A stretch of 64,000 bases of DNA from Trachythela sp. YZ-2020 (taxonomy: Eukaryota; Cnidaria; Anthozoa; Malacalcyonacea; Clavulariidae). Positions within the stretch are counted from its first letter, which is position 1, and every line of letters begins with the position of its first letter. The stretch is taken from positions 84,476-148,475 of the forward strand of contig JADLSH010000148.1 in assembly GCA_016169945.1 (NCBI GenBank), given 5' to 3'. The notes under the pieces were generated by a model. The model saw only the letters and a list, made by a program, of their open reading frames with translations, was not told the origin of the DNA and did not search any database. Positions 30,588-39,964 of the stretch are shown one piece after another. The position numbers and the translations under genes were made by a program.

Positions 30588-31172
30588 CTAGTCTGAATCA
30601 GTATTTTCGCCCTCTTCAATATAAGCATTGTCTTTTAAAAGACGTTTCAGAAGAAACTTTCTTTTATCAACGGCTGCTTCCAAAGCCTCATCATGATCAA
30701 AGTCGTCACTGTTTATAAACACATCTCTCGTGTTCATTACTTTTTTATGTACATGATTCCTCCTAAGCTGTCTCATCCACAATAGACGTTCCAGATAAAC
30801 ACTTTCGAGCTCTTTTTGTAGTTTAGGTAATATCAACGCGTACGCTTGCTTGTTGGAAGTTTCGTCATCAAGACCGTTTTCGATAAGATTCTGTTTTATT
30901 TCTTCGTACTCGCTGGCAAATCTTTGTTTTGCTTCCTCTATTAATGGTTTCCAAGGATCACTTTCATCTTCTAATTCAGGTCCTGATTCATTTCCATCTA
31001 CCTCAGAATTTTGTACATTATCACTATTTGACGCTTCGTCATCTGACTCCATGGGTACGGAATTGTGATCTGTATCCGACTCTTCCTCTCGGAATGGGCA
31101 GTATTCGTTTTCGTGTCTGCGCAAATTAAAGCGACGATTAAAAGATTTACCACAAAACTTGCAGCTCATCAC
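30588..31172 (-). CDS. C2HC zinc-finger, acidic protein (left arm, 194 residues)
   Basis: Residues 4-25 form a zinc finger of the C-x2-C-x12-H-x4-C type (CKFCGKSF, NLRRHENEYC). An acidic region (about 29-78, many E/D/S) follows, then a charged helical region with LLWMRQLRRNHVHKKV and a C-terminal acidic end. This layout suggests a nucleic-acid-binding regulator with an acidic domain. Compared with the right-arm copy it has ten extra residues (HDEALEAAVD) at about 164-173, an in-frame 30-base difference. It is transcribed away from the palindrome centre, so the two copies diverge. Family unknown. Confidence 0.6.
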   Translation of the reverse strand: MMSCKFCGKSFNRRFNLRRHENEYCPFREEESDTDHNSVPMESDDEASNSDNVQNSEVDGNESGPELEDESDPWKPLIEEAKQRFASEYEEIKQNLIENGLDDETSNKQAYALILPKLQKELESVYLERLLWMRQLRRNHVHKKVMNTRDVFINSDDFDHDEALEAAVDKRKFLLKRLLKDNAYIEEGENTDSD

Positions 31173-31224
31173 TCTAGCACTGTTAGTAGCAAATGAGGGA
31201 TTTTACGAAAATTATTGACTCATG

Positions 31225-32720
31225 AGCACTTGCTCTGTTGTATAGCTCATGAATGAGCGTTGACGTAGACAAGCTCACGACGACCATTCATAATTACTCA
31301 TACCCCATGAGCACTCTGAAATGCTCATTTTCGTTGAGCAGAGATAAAAGATGGTCCGAGCAAGACGAAAACATGCCAGATGTCCCGTAACTCATTCAGA
31401 CTGGCTACCAGACCTGTAAGAATTTTCATGCCCTATCTACTTTGCCAACAATGCTCCAAACGACTGCTGGCTGCTGGAAGCCGAGTTGAAAAGTACGAAG
31501 ATATAGTATTTTCAACACTTTTGTGGACAAGCTCACGACGACCACTCATGATTACTCATGCCTCACGAGCACTCTGAAATGCTCATTTTCGTTGAGCACA
31601 CATAATAGATGGCCCGAGCAAGACGAAAACATGATCCATTAATTGACTTAGTTATACGAAAATACAATCTCTCAAGATGCGACTATATAGCGAAATTAAC
31701 TTGCGGATATAAGTAATGTTGCATACATCTCTCACCAATAACTTCTATATTATTCTTCTATACATTATTTTCGTTCAGCTTGGGCCACTACTCATATATG
31801 CTCAACGTAAATGAACATTGTAAGCCCAGTATTTTTATGAGTTCTGTATGAATAAGTTCAATAACATATCGTGAGCGTAGTTCAGCCGTGCTCAATCGAT
31901 CCCTTCCGAGCGAGCAAAAAAGCAGTTAATGTAAAGTCAACAGGATTGATTGGCAATACAAAGCAATACCGCAAAGCGAAAATCATTTTACGCCAAGAGT
32001 TGAGAACAGGCCTAGTTTCAGGTTAATCTATTTGGTCTCTTCTAAAAAGACCGCTTGGTTTTTGAGCCTATACTATCCGTAGCAGACATGAATATCCTTT
32101 CTGTCTAATCTAGTATGCGGCTAAGTGGGGTGTTGAACAGACATAAGGACCAAGTCACTCAAAGTCAGCTCATGGGGTATGAGTAATTATGAGTGGTTGT
32201 CGTGAGCTTGTCTACGTCAATGCTCATTCATGAGCTATACAGACCAACTGCTCATGCATGAGGCATGAGTAATCATTTATTTATTTATTTAATTTGCCTT
32301 GTAAATTTATAACAGAATGGCAGGAATCCGCAACAGCGTATAGGCCAATTACTGCGGGCCCTATATCACGAGTAGTCGTCGTGAGCTTGTCCACAAAAGT
32401 GTTGAAAATACTATATCTTCGTACTTTTCAACTCGGCTTCCAGCAGCCAGCAGTCGTTTGGAGCATTGTTGGCAAAGTAGATAGGGCATGAAAATTCTTA
32501 CAGGTCTGGTAGCCAGTCTGAATGAGTTACGGGACATCTGGCATGTTTTCGTCTTGCTCGGACCATCTTTTATCTCTGCTCAACGAAAATGAGCATTTCA
32601 GAGTGCTCATGGGGTATGAGTAATTATGAATGGTCGTCGTGAGCTTGTCTACGTCAACGCTCATTCATGAGCTATACAACAGAGCAAGTGCTCATGAGTC
32701 AATAATTTTCGTAAAATCCC
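31225..32720. promoter_or_regulatory. Palindrome centre with repeated GCTCAT/ATGAGC motifs
   Basis: The hexamer GCTCAT/ATGAGC and a longer block (CAAGCTCACGACGACCA, ATTACTCAT, GAGCACTCTGAAATGCTCAT, TTTTCGTTGAGCA) recur at 31270-31373, 31529-31632, 32157-32275 and 32523-32690 in both orientations. The true single-copy spacer is about 31633-32155 and has no ORF; an insertion of about 95 bp (32276-32371, with (TTTA)n) breaks the symmetry on the right. Placed between two divergent zinc-finger genes, it could act as a shared promoter or a replication origin. That role is inference. Confidence 0.4.
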
Positions 32721-32744
32721 TCATTTGCTACTAACAGTGCTAGA

Positions 32745-33299
32745 GTGATGAGCTGCAAGTTTTGTGGTAAATCTTTTAATCGTCGCTTTAATTTGCGCAG
32801 ACACGAAAACGAATACTGCCCATTCCGAGAGGAAGAGTCGGATACAGATCACAATTCCGTACCCATGGAGTCAGATGACGAAGCGTCAAATAGTGATAAT
32901 GTACAAAATTCTGAGGTAGATGGAAATGAATCAGGACCTGAATTAGAAGATGAAAGTGATCCTTGGAAACCATTAATAGAGGAAGCAAAACAAAGATTTG
33001 CCAGCGAGTACGAAGAAATAAAACAGAATCTTATCGAAAACGGTCTTGATGACGAAACTTCCAACAAGCAAGCGTACGCGTTGATATTACCTAAACTACA
33101 AAAAGAGCTCGAAAGTGTTTATCTGGAACGTCTATTGTGGATGAGACAGCTTAGGAGGAATCATGTACATAAAAAAGTAATGAACACGAGAGATGTGTTT
33201 ATAAACAGTGACGACTTTGATAAAAGAAAGTTTCTTCTGAAACGTCTTTTAAAAGACAATGCTTATATTGAAGAGGGTGAAAATACTGATTCAGACTAG
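32745..33299 (+). CDS. C2HC zinc-finger, acidic protein (right arm, 184 residues)
   Basis: Same protein as 30588-31172 but without ten residues after DSDDFD-like sequence near position 163. The deletion is exactly 30 bases and keeps the frame. The zinc-finger cysteines and histidine are intact. The start ATG follows the TGAGC-rich centre by under 60 bases. Confidence 0.6.
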   Translation: MMSCKFCGKSFNRRFNLRRHENEYCPFREEESDTDHNSVPMESDDEASNSDNVQNSEVDGNESGPELEDESDPWKPLIEEAKQRFASEYEEIKQNLIENGLDDETSNKQAYALILPKLQKELESVYLERLLWMRQLRRNHVHKKVMNTRDVFINSDDFDKRKFLLKRLLKDNAYIEEGENTDSD

Positions 33300-34117
33300 A
33301 CTTCCTCAACTACATTATATAAACAGATATAATATACTCTATGCGGAGTGTAATAATATTTTAATAAAATTGCACACAAGACGTATATTTTCTCTATTTT
33401 CAATTGCGCATGCACACGTTAATATAACTGAATGTTTAGTTACAGTGTGCTTTACGTATAACTTTTAATGTAAAGTAAAGTTATCCCAATGGTGGAATTA
33501 AAGTTTATCGCCTTGACCTCTTTATCATTATAATAACACGTCAACTACTTTTACTAGAAATATTGCCTGACCACGTACGGATTGGAGCATTCGATATCCT
33601 TGACTTGTTCACTTTTCCCTCCAAAAAGATAAATAATTTAGGATGCATTGTAATTGGTGGCTCTTTCTACAGTGATACGATTCTTCCAAGTCGTAAACGA
33701 ACATGTGTTCTGGTACCTTTTTAGTGCAAAGTTTTTAACTTTGCAGTATTGTGATGAGGGGCGAAAATTCACACGATAGATACATACATCATAGTGTAAA
33801 CTTTCCGGGGGGTGCATACAATTTATGTTCTTTTTAAATTTCATTAACATTTAGTGATTTAGTGCTTCAAGACAGGGCTTCACATTTTTCTTTAAATATT
33901 ATTTTGATCTTATGGCGAGTTTACACAAACTATGCTGATTTAGAGTCTTTATATTGAACTTGAAACAATTGCTGAAAACGTTGAATTGACATTAAATTGG
34001 CGCCTTTCCCCCGGAACACCCGATTTTTTGTGCAATCTCAAATGCACGTGCGCTATTAAGTGCGTGGCCGCGAGGTGATTGCGAGATTCGTACACGTGCC
34101 GTGTAGCGAGTCTAGCG

Positions 34118-34489
34118 CAGTGAGCTCTATATATATATATCTGGAGTGAGAACTTATGTCCAAAAAGTGAAGCCAAAGATGGCGGAAATTGACGTCCAGT
34201 GCCAATCCCTTTCTATTGTTTTCGACCGCGCGGTTTGCAAGCCGGCAAGGAGTGTGCCGAAATTTCGTGAATTTACTCCGATTTAAACAATAACATCATG
34301 ATTTTATGAACTGATAACTTGATTAGCGATGCGATCTGTTAGAAACAACTGGAATTAGCAGGAAAAAATGGTATGAAAACTGTTTATGACCTTCATGAGT
34401 TTGGACGTCAATTGCCGCCATCTTGGCTTCACTTGGCCTATTGGCCGAACATTAGAAGTTCTTACTCCAGATATATATGGAGCTCACTG
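34118..34489. mobile_element. hAT-type MITE nested in the right arm
   Basis: Mirror copy of 29394-29767 with the same CAGTGAGCTC ends. It is flanked by GTCTAGCG (34110-34117 and 34490-34497), the complement of the left-arm duplication. Confidence 0.9.
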
Positions 34490-35274
34490 GTCTAGCGACA
34501 AGAACATTATTTATTATTTGACATTTGCTTTCGAGAATATGATTATGACAAAATATTTAAAGACTGTATCTCAAATGCGAGTTTGCAGATTATATAAATG
34601 ATAAGGAAGGTAAATGTGGTAGCAGTTTAAAGGCTATATTATTTCAAATGCAACTATAGCCTTATGAACTATAGGGGCAATGCCAATGTGGCAATGTGCA
34701 AGTCGATGGCTGGATATATAGTATACTGCGTGTATTCGATCTGTAATCTGTATTATGAACTATCAAAACAGTGTTGACAATAGTATCCGATTTATATTAT
34801 AACCTCTATGGTATAAAACGGGATCATATAAACGTGCTGCAAAGCCTGAAGTCCCAATAGTCGTGTTAATTTAAACTTTACAGTATACCTTGAATTGATG
34901 GGATATAATTGTATTGGGATGTATAATATTTAAAAATAAATGTAAATTCTGATTTTCTGTGATATAAATAATTACGTTTGAAGTGTGAACGTAAACAACA
35001 GTACTGTTTATATATGCATTACTTGTCATTGACATTGTTAGGAAAACGAAAGTTTAAACAGTATTTCCGCTTTGAAAAATCCTTAAAAATTGTGTCGGTG
35101 TTCTAATTGAAGGCAGTGGCCGACTATACACCCTTTGTTTTTATACTATTTTACCTACCTCCTCCACAGGCGCTTTATTAATTGGAGCGGGCTTGGAAAA
35201 TTAGGAAGGGACGCACGGGCGGCATAAAATGCGGGTAAGGCGAAGAGAAGCGCCTGCTGACTAATGTTCTCAAG

Positions 35275-35426
35275 ATGGCAGAAGCTATTCACCATTTATT
35301 TGACTATAATCGTCCGGAGAAAGAGTTTGTTAATGATTCTTATGAACGTAGGCTCTTACAAAGGTTAAGGAAGGTGGGAAAGTACTTTTGCCTAACTGTC
35401 ACGCTACTGATGGCAAAAATAAATGA
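35275..35426 (+). pseudogene. Frameshifted counterpart of the 50-residue CPNCH ORF
   Basis: The first 29 codons match the left-arm ORF. A lost A in the AAAA run then shifts the frame, so the CPNCH end is not read. Confidence 0.35.
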
Positions 35427-36790
35427 GCATATATACTTTTAGATTTGTTATACATATTTGTTATTATTTTGCATATAATTTTCCTTTCAAGTTATACATA
35501 TTCGTAGTCAAATACATACTCATACTACATACTGAATGACACATTAATGATGTCGACATCACTAGCATTGAAGTCAATTGAACCCTTCGCATTTTGAGTG
35601 CATTTTTCGGTGTTGTCGCCCATCGAGACTGAGGACAAAAACACTTTGATTCAACGTTTCATATTTCGATTAATATGGATCATATTTCAGCAATAACTTT
35701 TAAAATATATCCATCTAAGATGGAAAACACGAAAATATATCGTTTTACGCTGTGATGGGCAATATTTCAGGCAGATTTTTTTGGATTCCCGATTGTCGAC
35801 ATTTATGCCTGATTTTCGACCATTATATGGCAGGCCCTTCGTCACTCTTTCCCCTGAAGCAAAATATCACCCGCCCGCGGGAAAAAGGGCCTGAGGAGGA
35901 GGTAGCTATTTTACCAAACAATTCAGATTTCCGACTTGGACTTATTTAACTTGGGCTAATATATAATAGCCGCCCATGTGCAAAATTTGAAGTGACAAGT
36001 AGAGTCATATTACTGTAAACAAAATTTTCTAATTTAATCTAATTTAATAATATGAACCCTGTAATATTTACAAAACTAAACTATATCATACATGTAACTA
36101 CTCTTTACTCTTTGTCCTTCTATAACTTAATACTGAGTATAAGTCATAAACATAACGATTAACGAATGTTTTTCTTTCAACACAACGACAACGTAATATT
36201 TACTGTAACTATTCATCCACAACATTCATTGCCTTGATAACTTTGTCCTCTCTCAAGATTGCAAATAAATCTTTTTTACTAAAAGAAAAGTTTCAATGAT
36301 CATTTTCTTGGAAAGCTTCGTAGGTCCGTCTCTTGCTACAAGTAATTATAAATGGGGCATAATTTGCCTGCGTATGTTTACGCTTGGCGTTAAAAAACAC
36401 GATTTTCAAAAGCGAAGTTAATAATAGGCCTTCGAAAAACAAATGTCATGAGAACTTGACAATCTTGACATATAAATACTGCTAGCTATAATTCCATGCA
36501 TGACTCATCTATTTACGTCAGCAATAAATACACATACACTTCCCACGGCGAGTTGTGAAATATTCTTTATCTGTAGGATTAAGGAGAGATTTTCCTGAAA
36601 CATTACTTGCATTACTTGTAAATTATATTGGTGTACAGAAATATAGGTCAACAAAAATATGTCTTCGCCGCAGAGTACTTCAGTGCTTCCATATTAATTT
36701 TTCGTTTTCCTTACTGAATTTCCCTCCATTTTCACTCCCATTTTCCTCAAAATTTATGGCTCTTTGAAACTTTGCACAATCCTTGGATCC

Positions 36791-37135
36791 CTAGTTTAAT
36801 TCTCTTAAACGCTCAAGGACGTTTTCGTGGCAATTGATTTTCAGTATTCTTGCAGCATCGACAAACGAGTCCCAAACCAAATGCTTGCTATTAACACGTT
36901 CTATAGCTTCTATACCGTACGTCTGCCATCCTTCGTCTATATTACATTCGTTTTCCTGGCACAACTGCGTAATTTCATTTGCAACTGTATCAGCGTAAAT
37001 TGCTTCCAACAATTTGAGGGGGTTCCGACATAATCGACTTTCGTCAACAATGTAAATATCATCTTGCAACATATTTTTTTTTAAAGTACAACTTCGACGA
37101 TTTTTACGTCGTTGCTCCAAAGCGAAAGTTTTCAA
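36791..37135 (-). CDS. Unrecognised acidic protein, longer form (right arm, 114 residues)
   Basis: Counterpart of 26801-27082 with a 21-residue N-terminal extension rich in K/R (EQRRKNRRSCTLKK), which could be a nuclear localisation signal if translated. The extension depends on two A-run lengths that differ between arms, so the true start may be the internal MLQDD methionine. Confidence 0.45.
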   Translation of the reverse strand: MKTFALEQRRKNRRSCTLKKNMLQDDIYIVDESRLCRNPLKLLEAIYADTVANEITQLCQENECNIDEGWQTYGIEAIERVNSKHLVWDSFVDAARILKINCHENVLERLRELN

Positions 37136-37445
37136 TTTGTGCTATCTATGAGTGCTCCCTACTTCGCCGTGTAGAGAACTACAAGATCAGGCTAGTCCAG
37201 TCGTTAACAACCTTTTTGTACAAGCTCAGCAAAATCAAGCTTGGGCACTGTCGTTAAAGTACAATGTGTTCAGTCTTTCTGTCCTGCTTAAGCAATTTAA
37301 AGTCAATGAGGAAAATTAATGGTTTGGGCACTGTCGTTAAAGTACAATGTGTTCACCCATGTACAACAGTTAATGACTTCTTAATGACTTTCGCTATTCA
37401 ATTCCAATTAGTGATATTCAAATTACACGCGGTTAAGCTGTAACA

Positions 37446-37814
37446 CTAACCCACCAACCATGAAATTAAGCGTTGAAACCAAGACAGTTTAATTTCATAG
37501 CTCGCTAAATCAAATTGTTTTAAATCGTCTACACATATTCGAACGGCTTCTCGCACTGTTTCAGTGTCACAAAAATCGCTCACTTTGTAAACTAAAGCCA
37601 AGTAAGCCATAATTCTACCAGAATTTAAAGGCTTAGTCTCTTCATATGTTTGACATAAATTTTCAAACACATTATCTCTTACAATACTACATATCATGGA
37701 GTTATATGTATGTTCATGCTTTTCTAAAAGCAGTTTTATATAAAACCGTAAAGTATCCTGCGTTAATTCTACATTATTTTCCTTAAAAACATCCAGAATT
37801 AGCTGTTCTGTCAT
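37446..37814 (-). CDS. Small helical protein, Bcl-2-like candidate (right arm)
   Basis: Encodes the same 122 residues as 26062-26430, including the SGRIMAY BH1-like motif. It starts about 240 bases inside the right end of the element and reads inward. The identity between arms shows either recent duplication or gene conversion, so it does not by itself prove selection. Confidence 0.5.
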   Translation of the reverse strand: MTEQLILDVFKENNVELTQDTLRFYIKLLLEKHEHTYNSMICSIVRDNVFENLCQTYEETKPLNSGRIMAYLALVYKVSDFCDTETVREAVRICVDDLKQFDLASYEIKLSWFQRLISWLVG

Positions 37815-38049
37815 CTTGGAACAAAATGGCGAACTGTCGGAAACCTCTCGTTGTTTTAACGTCGTCGGAATGAATCTAATTATAAATGCTCATTAATATG
37901 CGTAACTCATACTCGGATTTGTTCGGATTATCCTCGGAAATGAATTAATTAATTCAGATCATTAACATAATTAACTCATGAATTATGCAGGGTAACTCGT
38001 TAAATTTTACGCATAAAACTGGGTCCATTAAGCCCCGCTCCATACTACT

Positions 38050-38055
38050 ACCTGG
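38050..38055 (+). repeat. Target-site duplication ACCTGG, right
   Basis: Partner of 25821-25826. The following bases CCAAC match those after the empty site at 39965. Confidence 0.9.
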
Positions 38056-38381
38056 CCAACCTTAACATTATGTCGAAAAAATGTTAAGGGGTTAGCCTTT
38101 ACTTTTTGACCATTTTCTGTCACTTATTGAAATTTTGAATATGTGGCCGAAAATGGCCGAAAAGTAAAGGGGTTAGCCTTAACATTATGTCGAAAGAATG
38201 TTAAGCCTTTACTTTTTGGCCATTTTCAGTCACTTATTGACATTTTTAATATGTGGCCGCCAATGGCCAAAAAGTAAAGGGGTTAGCCTTATCATTATGT
38301 CGAAAAAATGTTAAGGGTTAGCCTTTACTTTTTGGCCATTTTCAGTCACTTATTGACATTTTTAATATGTGGGCGGAACTG
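38056..38381 (+). repeat. 117-bp satellite, about three units, before composite copy 3
   Basis: Contains TTAACATTATGTCGAAAAAA, TTTACTTTTTGGCCATTTTC and AATGGCCAAAAAGTAAAGG units as in the main array. It separates the palindromic element from the third composite copy, showing that composite repeat plus satellite is a duplicated pair. Confidence 0.9.
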
Positions 38382-39964
38382 ACCAGTTCAGTCCATTCAA
38401 AGTGGTCATCAGATGAACATTTTCAGTGCAAAATTTTTACCTTGCCCAGCGGGTACAAAGGCATGATCTTTTGTTTCCTATTTCAAAATACCAGTATGCT
38501 ATTTTGCATGTATTTCATAGGACACTACATATATTGCATTTATTTCTTAGGACACTACATATATTGCATGTATTTGTTATGGCCAAGTTGAAAAGAAGAA
38601 ATGTTTATGACCTCATCCATACTACAAATTTGATGTGTTTTATCTCTAATTCCATCCTAGGTTGAATGGATCAAAATAAATCTGTTGTTTTGCCGGCGAA
38701 CCCAATCTACCCAAACTGCGATAGGCAGTCAAGCATTTTTAACCTTGTATGCACTAATTACCCATTGCCCATTTTTTCATGCCTTCTGCTCGTTATTAGA
38801 CATCGTTTACATGGTACCCTTTCTTCATGGCTGCACTCTATAAAAATAGTCTCGAGAAGTAGCAACTATATGGCGGTTTTGTACAAATGTGATCGCAACT
38901 AGACTATAACAAATTAGCCTTGTTAATATTTTTAAATCCCACAGCGCATTGCATTCAATTATATTTATATTAAAAAGGTTTTAATTAACACCATAATTGC
39001 AACAGGTTGACTGATGGGTAAAATCACACGAGTGGATAGGTTGGCCATTCGTAGGAGTTCAATTTCATTTTGGCTTGATTTTTCTGGTGTGCAAAATAAA
39101 CTATTGCTACCTGGCTTAGCACCCGTTCTCAGATGCATCTGTGTAATCGTGTTTATCACGCCCAGGAAGACCAAGCCGAAATGTGTTTGGCTTGATTTTT
39201 GTGGAGTTAAAAATAAGCTATTGCAACCTGGCTTTGCACCCGTTCTCAGTATGCATCTGTGTAATCGTGTTTAACACTGAGCAGGAATATCCAAGCCAAA
39301 ATGCCATTAAACTTCTAATTGTGACCAGCTTTTTGCCTGTGTGGCGTCATCTAGCATTCTACCATTGTCATTTTGATGTTGATTTGGCCGTTTGGTATAA
39401 GTGTGATTGAAACTAGACTAGCAAATTAGTGTTCTCAAACTGCAAACGGTAATTACAAGTTGCTATTGTGGCAGAAATAGTACCTTGTGAATCGATGTCT
39501 CGCTAGGATTTGAACATTTTACATGAACATGTCAAGTGCATTAGGTCTCTTAGGTTAGTTTAAGACCAACATGAGCGAGTGAGATAAACTCGACTAGCTT
39601 AGGTAAGGCATCAAGCGTGAAATCCACGCACTAGGCCCTTCAGGATCGGACCCCAAACCTTCTTTTTCAACACTAACGATAAAAATTTCCCACCTTACCA
39701 CTACATTGGTGGATATCTTGGGCAAATGTGCTTCATTGGTGGAAATCTTGGGCAAATGTGCTACATTGGTCGATATATTGGGCAAATGTGCAATATTGGT
39801 GGATATCTTGGGCAAATGTGCAATATTGAGGGATATCTTAGGCATATGTGCAACATTACTGAAGAAGATGTCGTAAGGTTAGTGGAAGATTTAATTAAGA
39901 ACAGTACGTATATTGCATGTACTTGATTGGAAACTACCTATATTGAATGTATTTGAAAACCTGG
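38382..39964 (+). repeat. Composite repeat, copy 3, with empty target site
   Basis: Near-identical to copy 2 (24302-25826). The 30-bp minisatellite here has five units (about 39703-39860). The tail ends GAAAACCTGG and passes uninterrupted into satellite, which gives the pre-insertion sequence for the palindromic element. The ORFs within are not credited. Confidence 0.9.

Larger units (their letters stand above)
25827..31548 (+). repeat. Left arm of the 12-kb palindrome
   Basis: Matches the reverse complement of 32372-38049 nearly base for base. Differences include small indels, a 30-base block present only here (in the zinc-finger ORF) and a small shift in the 50-codon ORF. An approximately 80-bp tandem repeat (CACATTGTACTTTAACGACA units) lies at 26522-26640. 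Intervals 27083-28446, 28600-29385 and 29776-30587 show no credible gene. Beyond 31548 the symmetry continues only in short pieces. Confidence 0.95.
25827..38049. mobile_element. Palindromic Polinton/Maverick-like element, 12.2 kb
   Basis: The element begins AGTAGTATGGAGCGGGGC and ends with its exact reverse complement. It is flanked by the 6-bp duplication ACCTGG. 5'-AG/CT-3' ends and 6-bp duplications are the published hallmarks of Polintons. Usual Polintons are 15-20 kb with inverted repeats of some hundred bases; here the inverted arms are about 5.7 kb each and only about 0.8 kb lies between them. No protein-primed DNA polymerase, retroviral-type integrase, packaging ATPase, protease or capsid frame exists. 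Three small ORFs and one mini-ORF per arm survive. It must have depended on another element for mobility. An alternative, an unrelated giant foldback transposon, is less likely given the ends. Confidence 0.8.
32372..38049 (-). repeat. Right arm of the 12-kb palindrome
   Basis: Reverse-complement partner of 25827-31548. It is about 45 bases shorter overall owing to small indels. Its gene-free intervals mirror those of the left arm. Confidence 0.95.
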
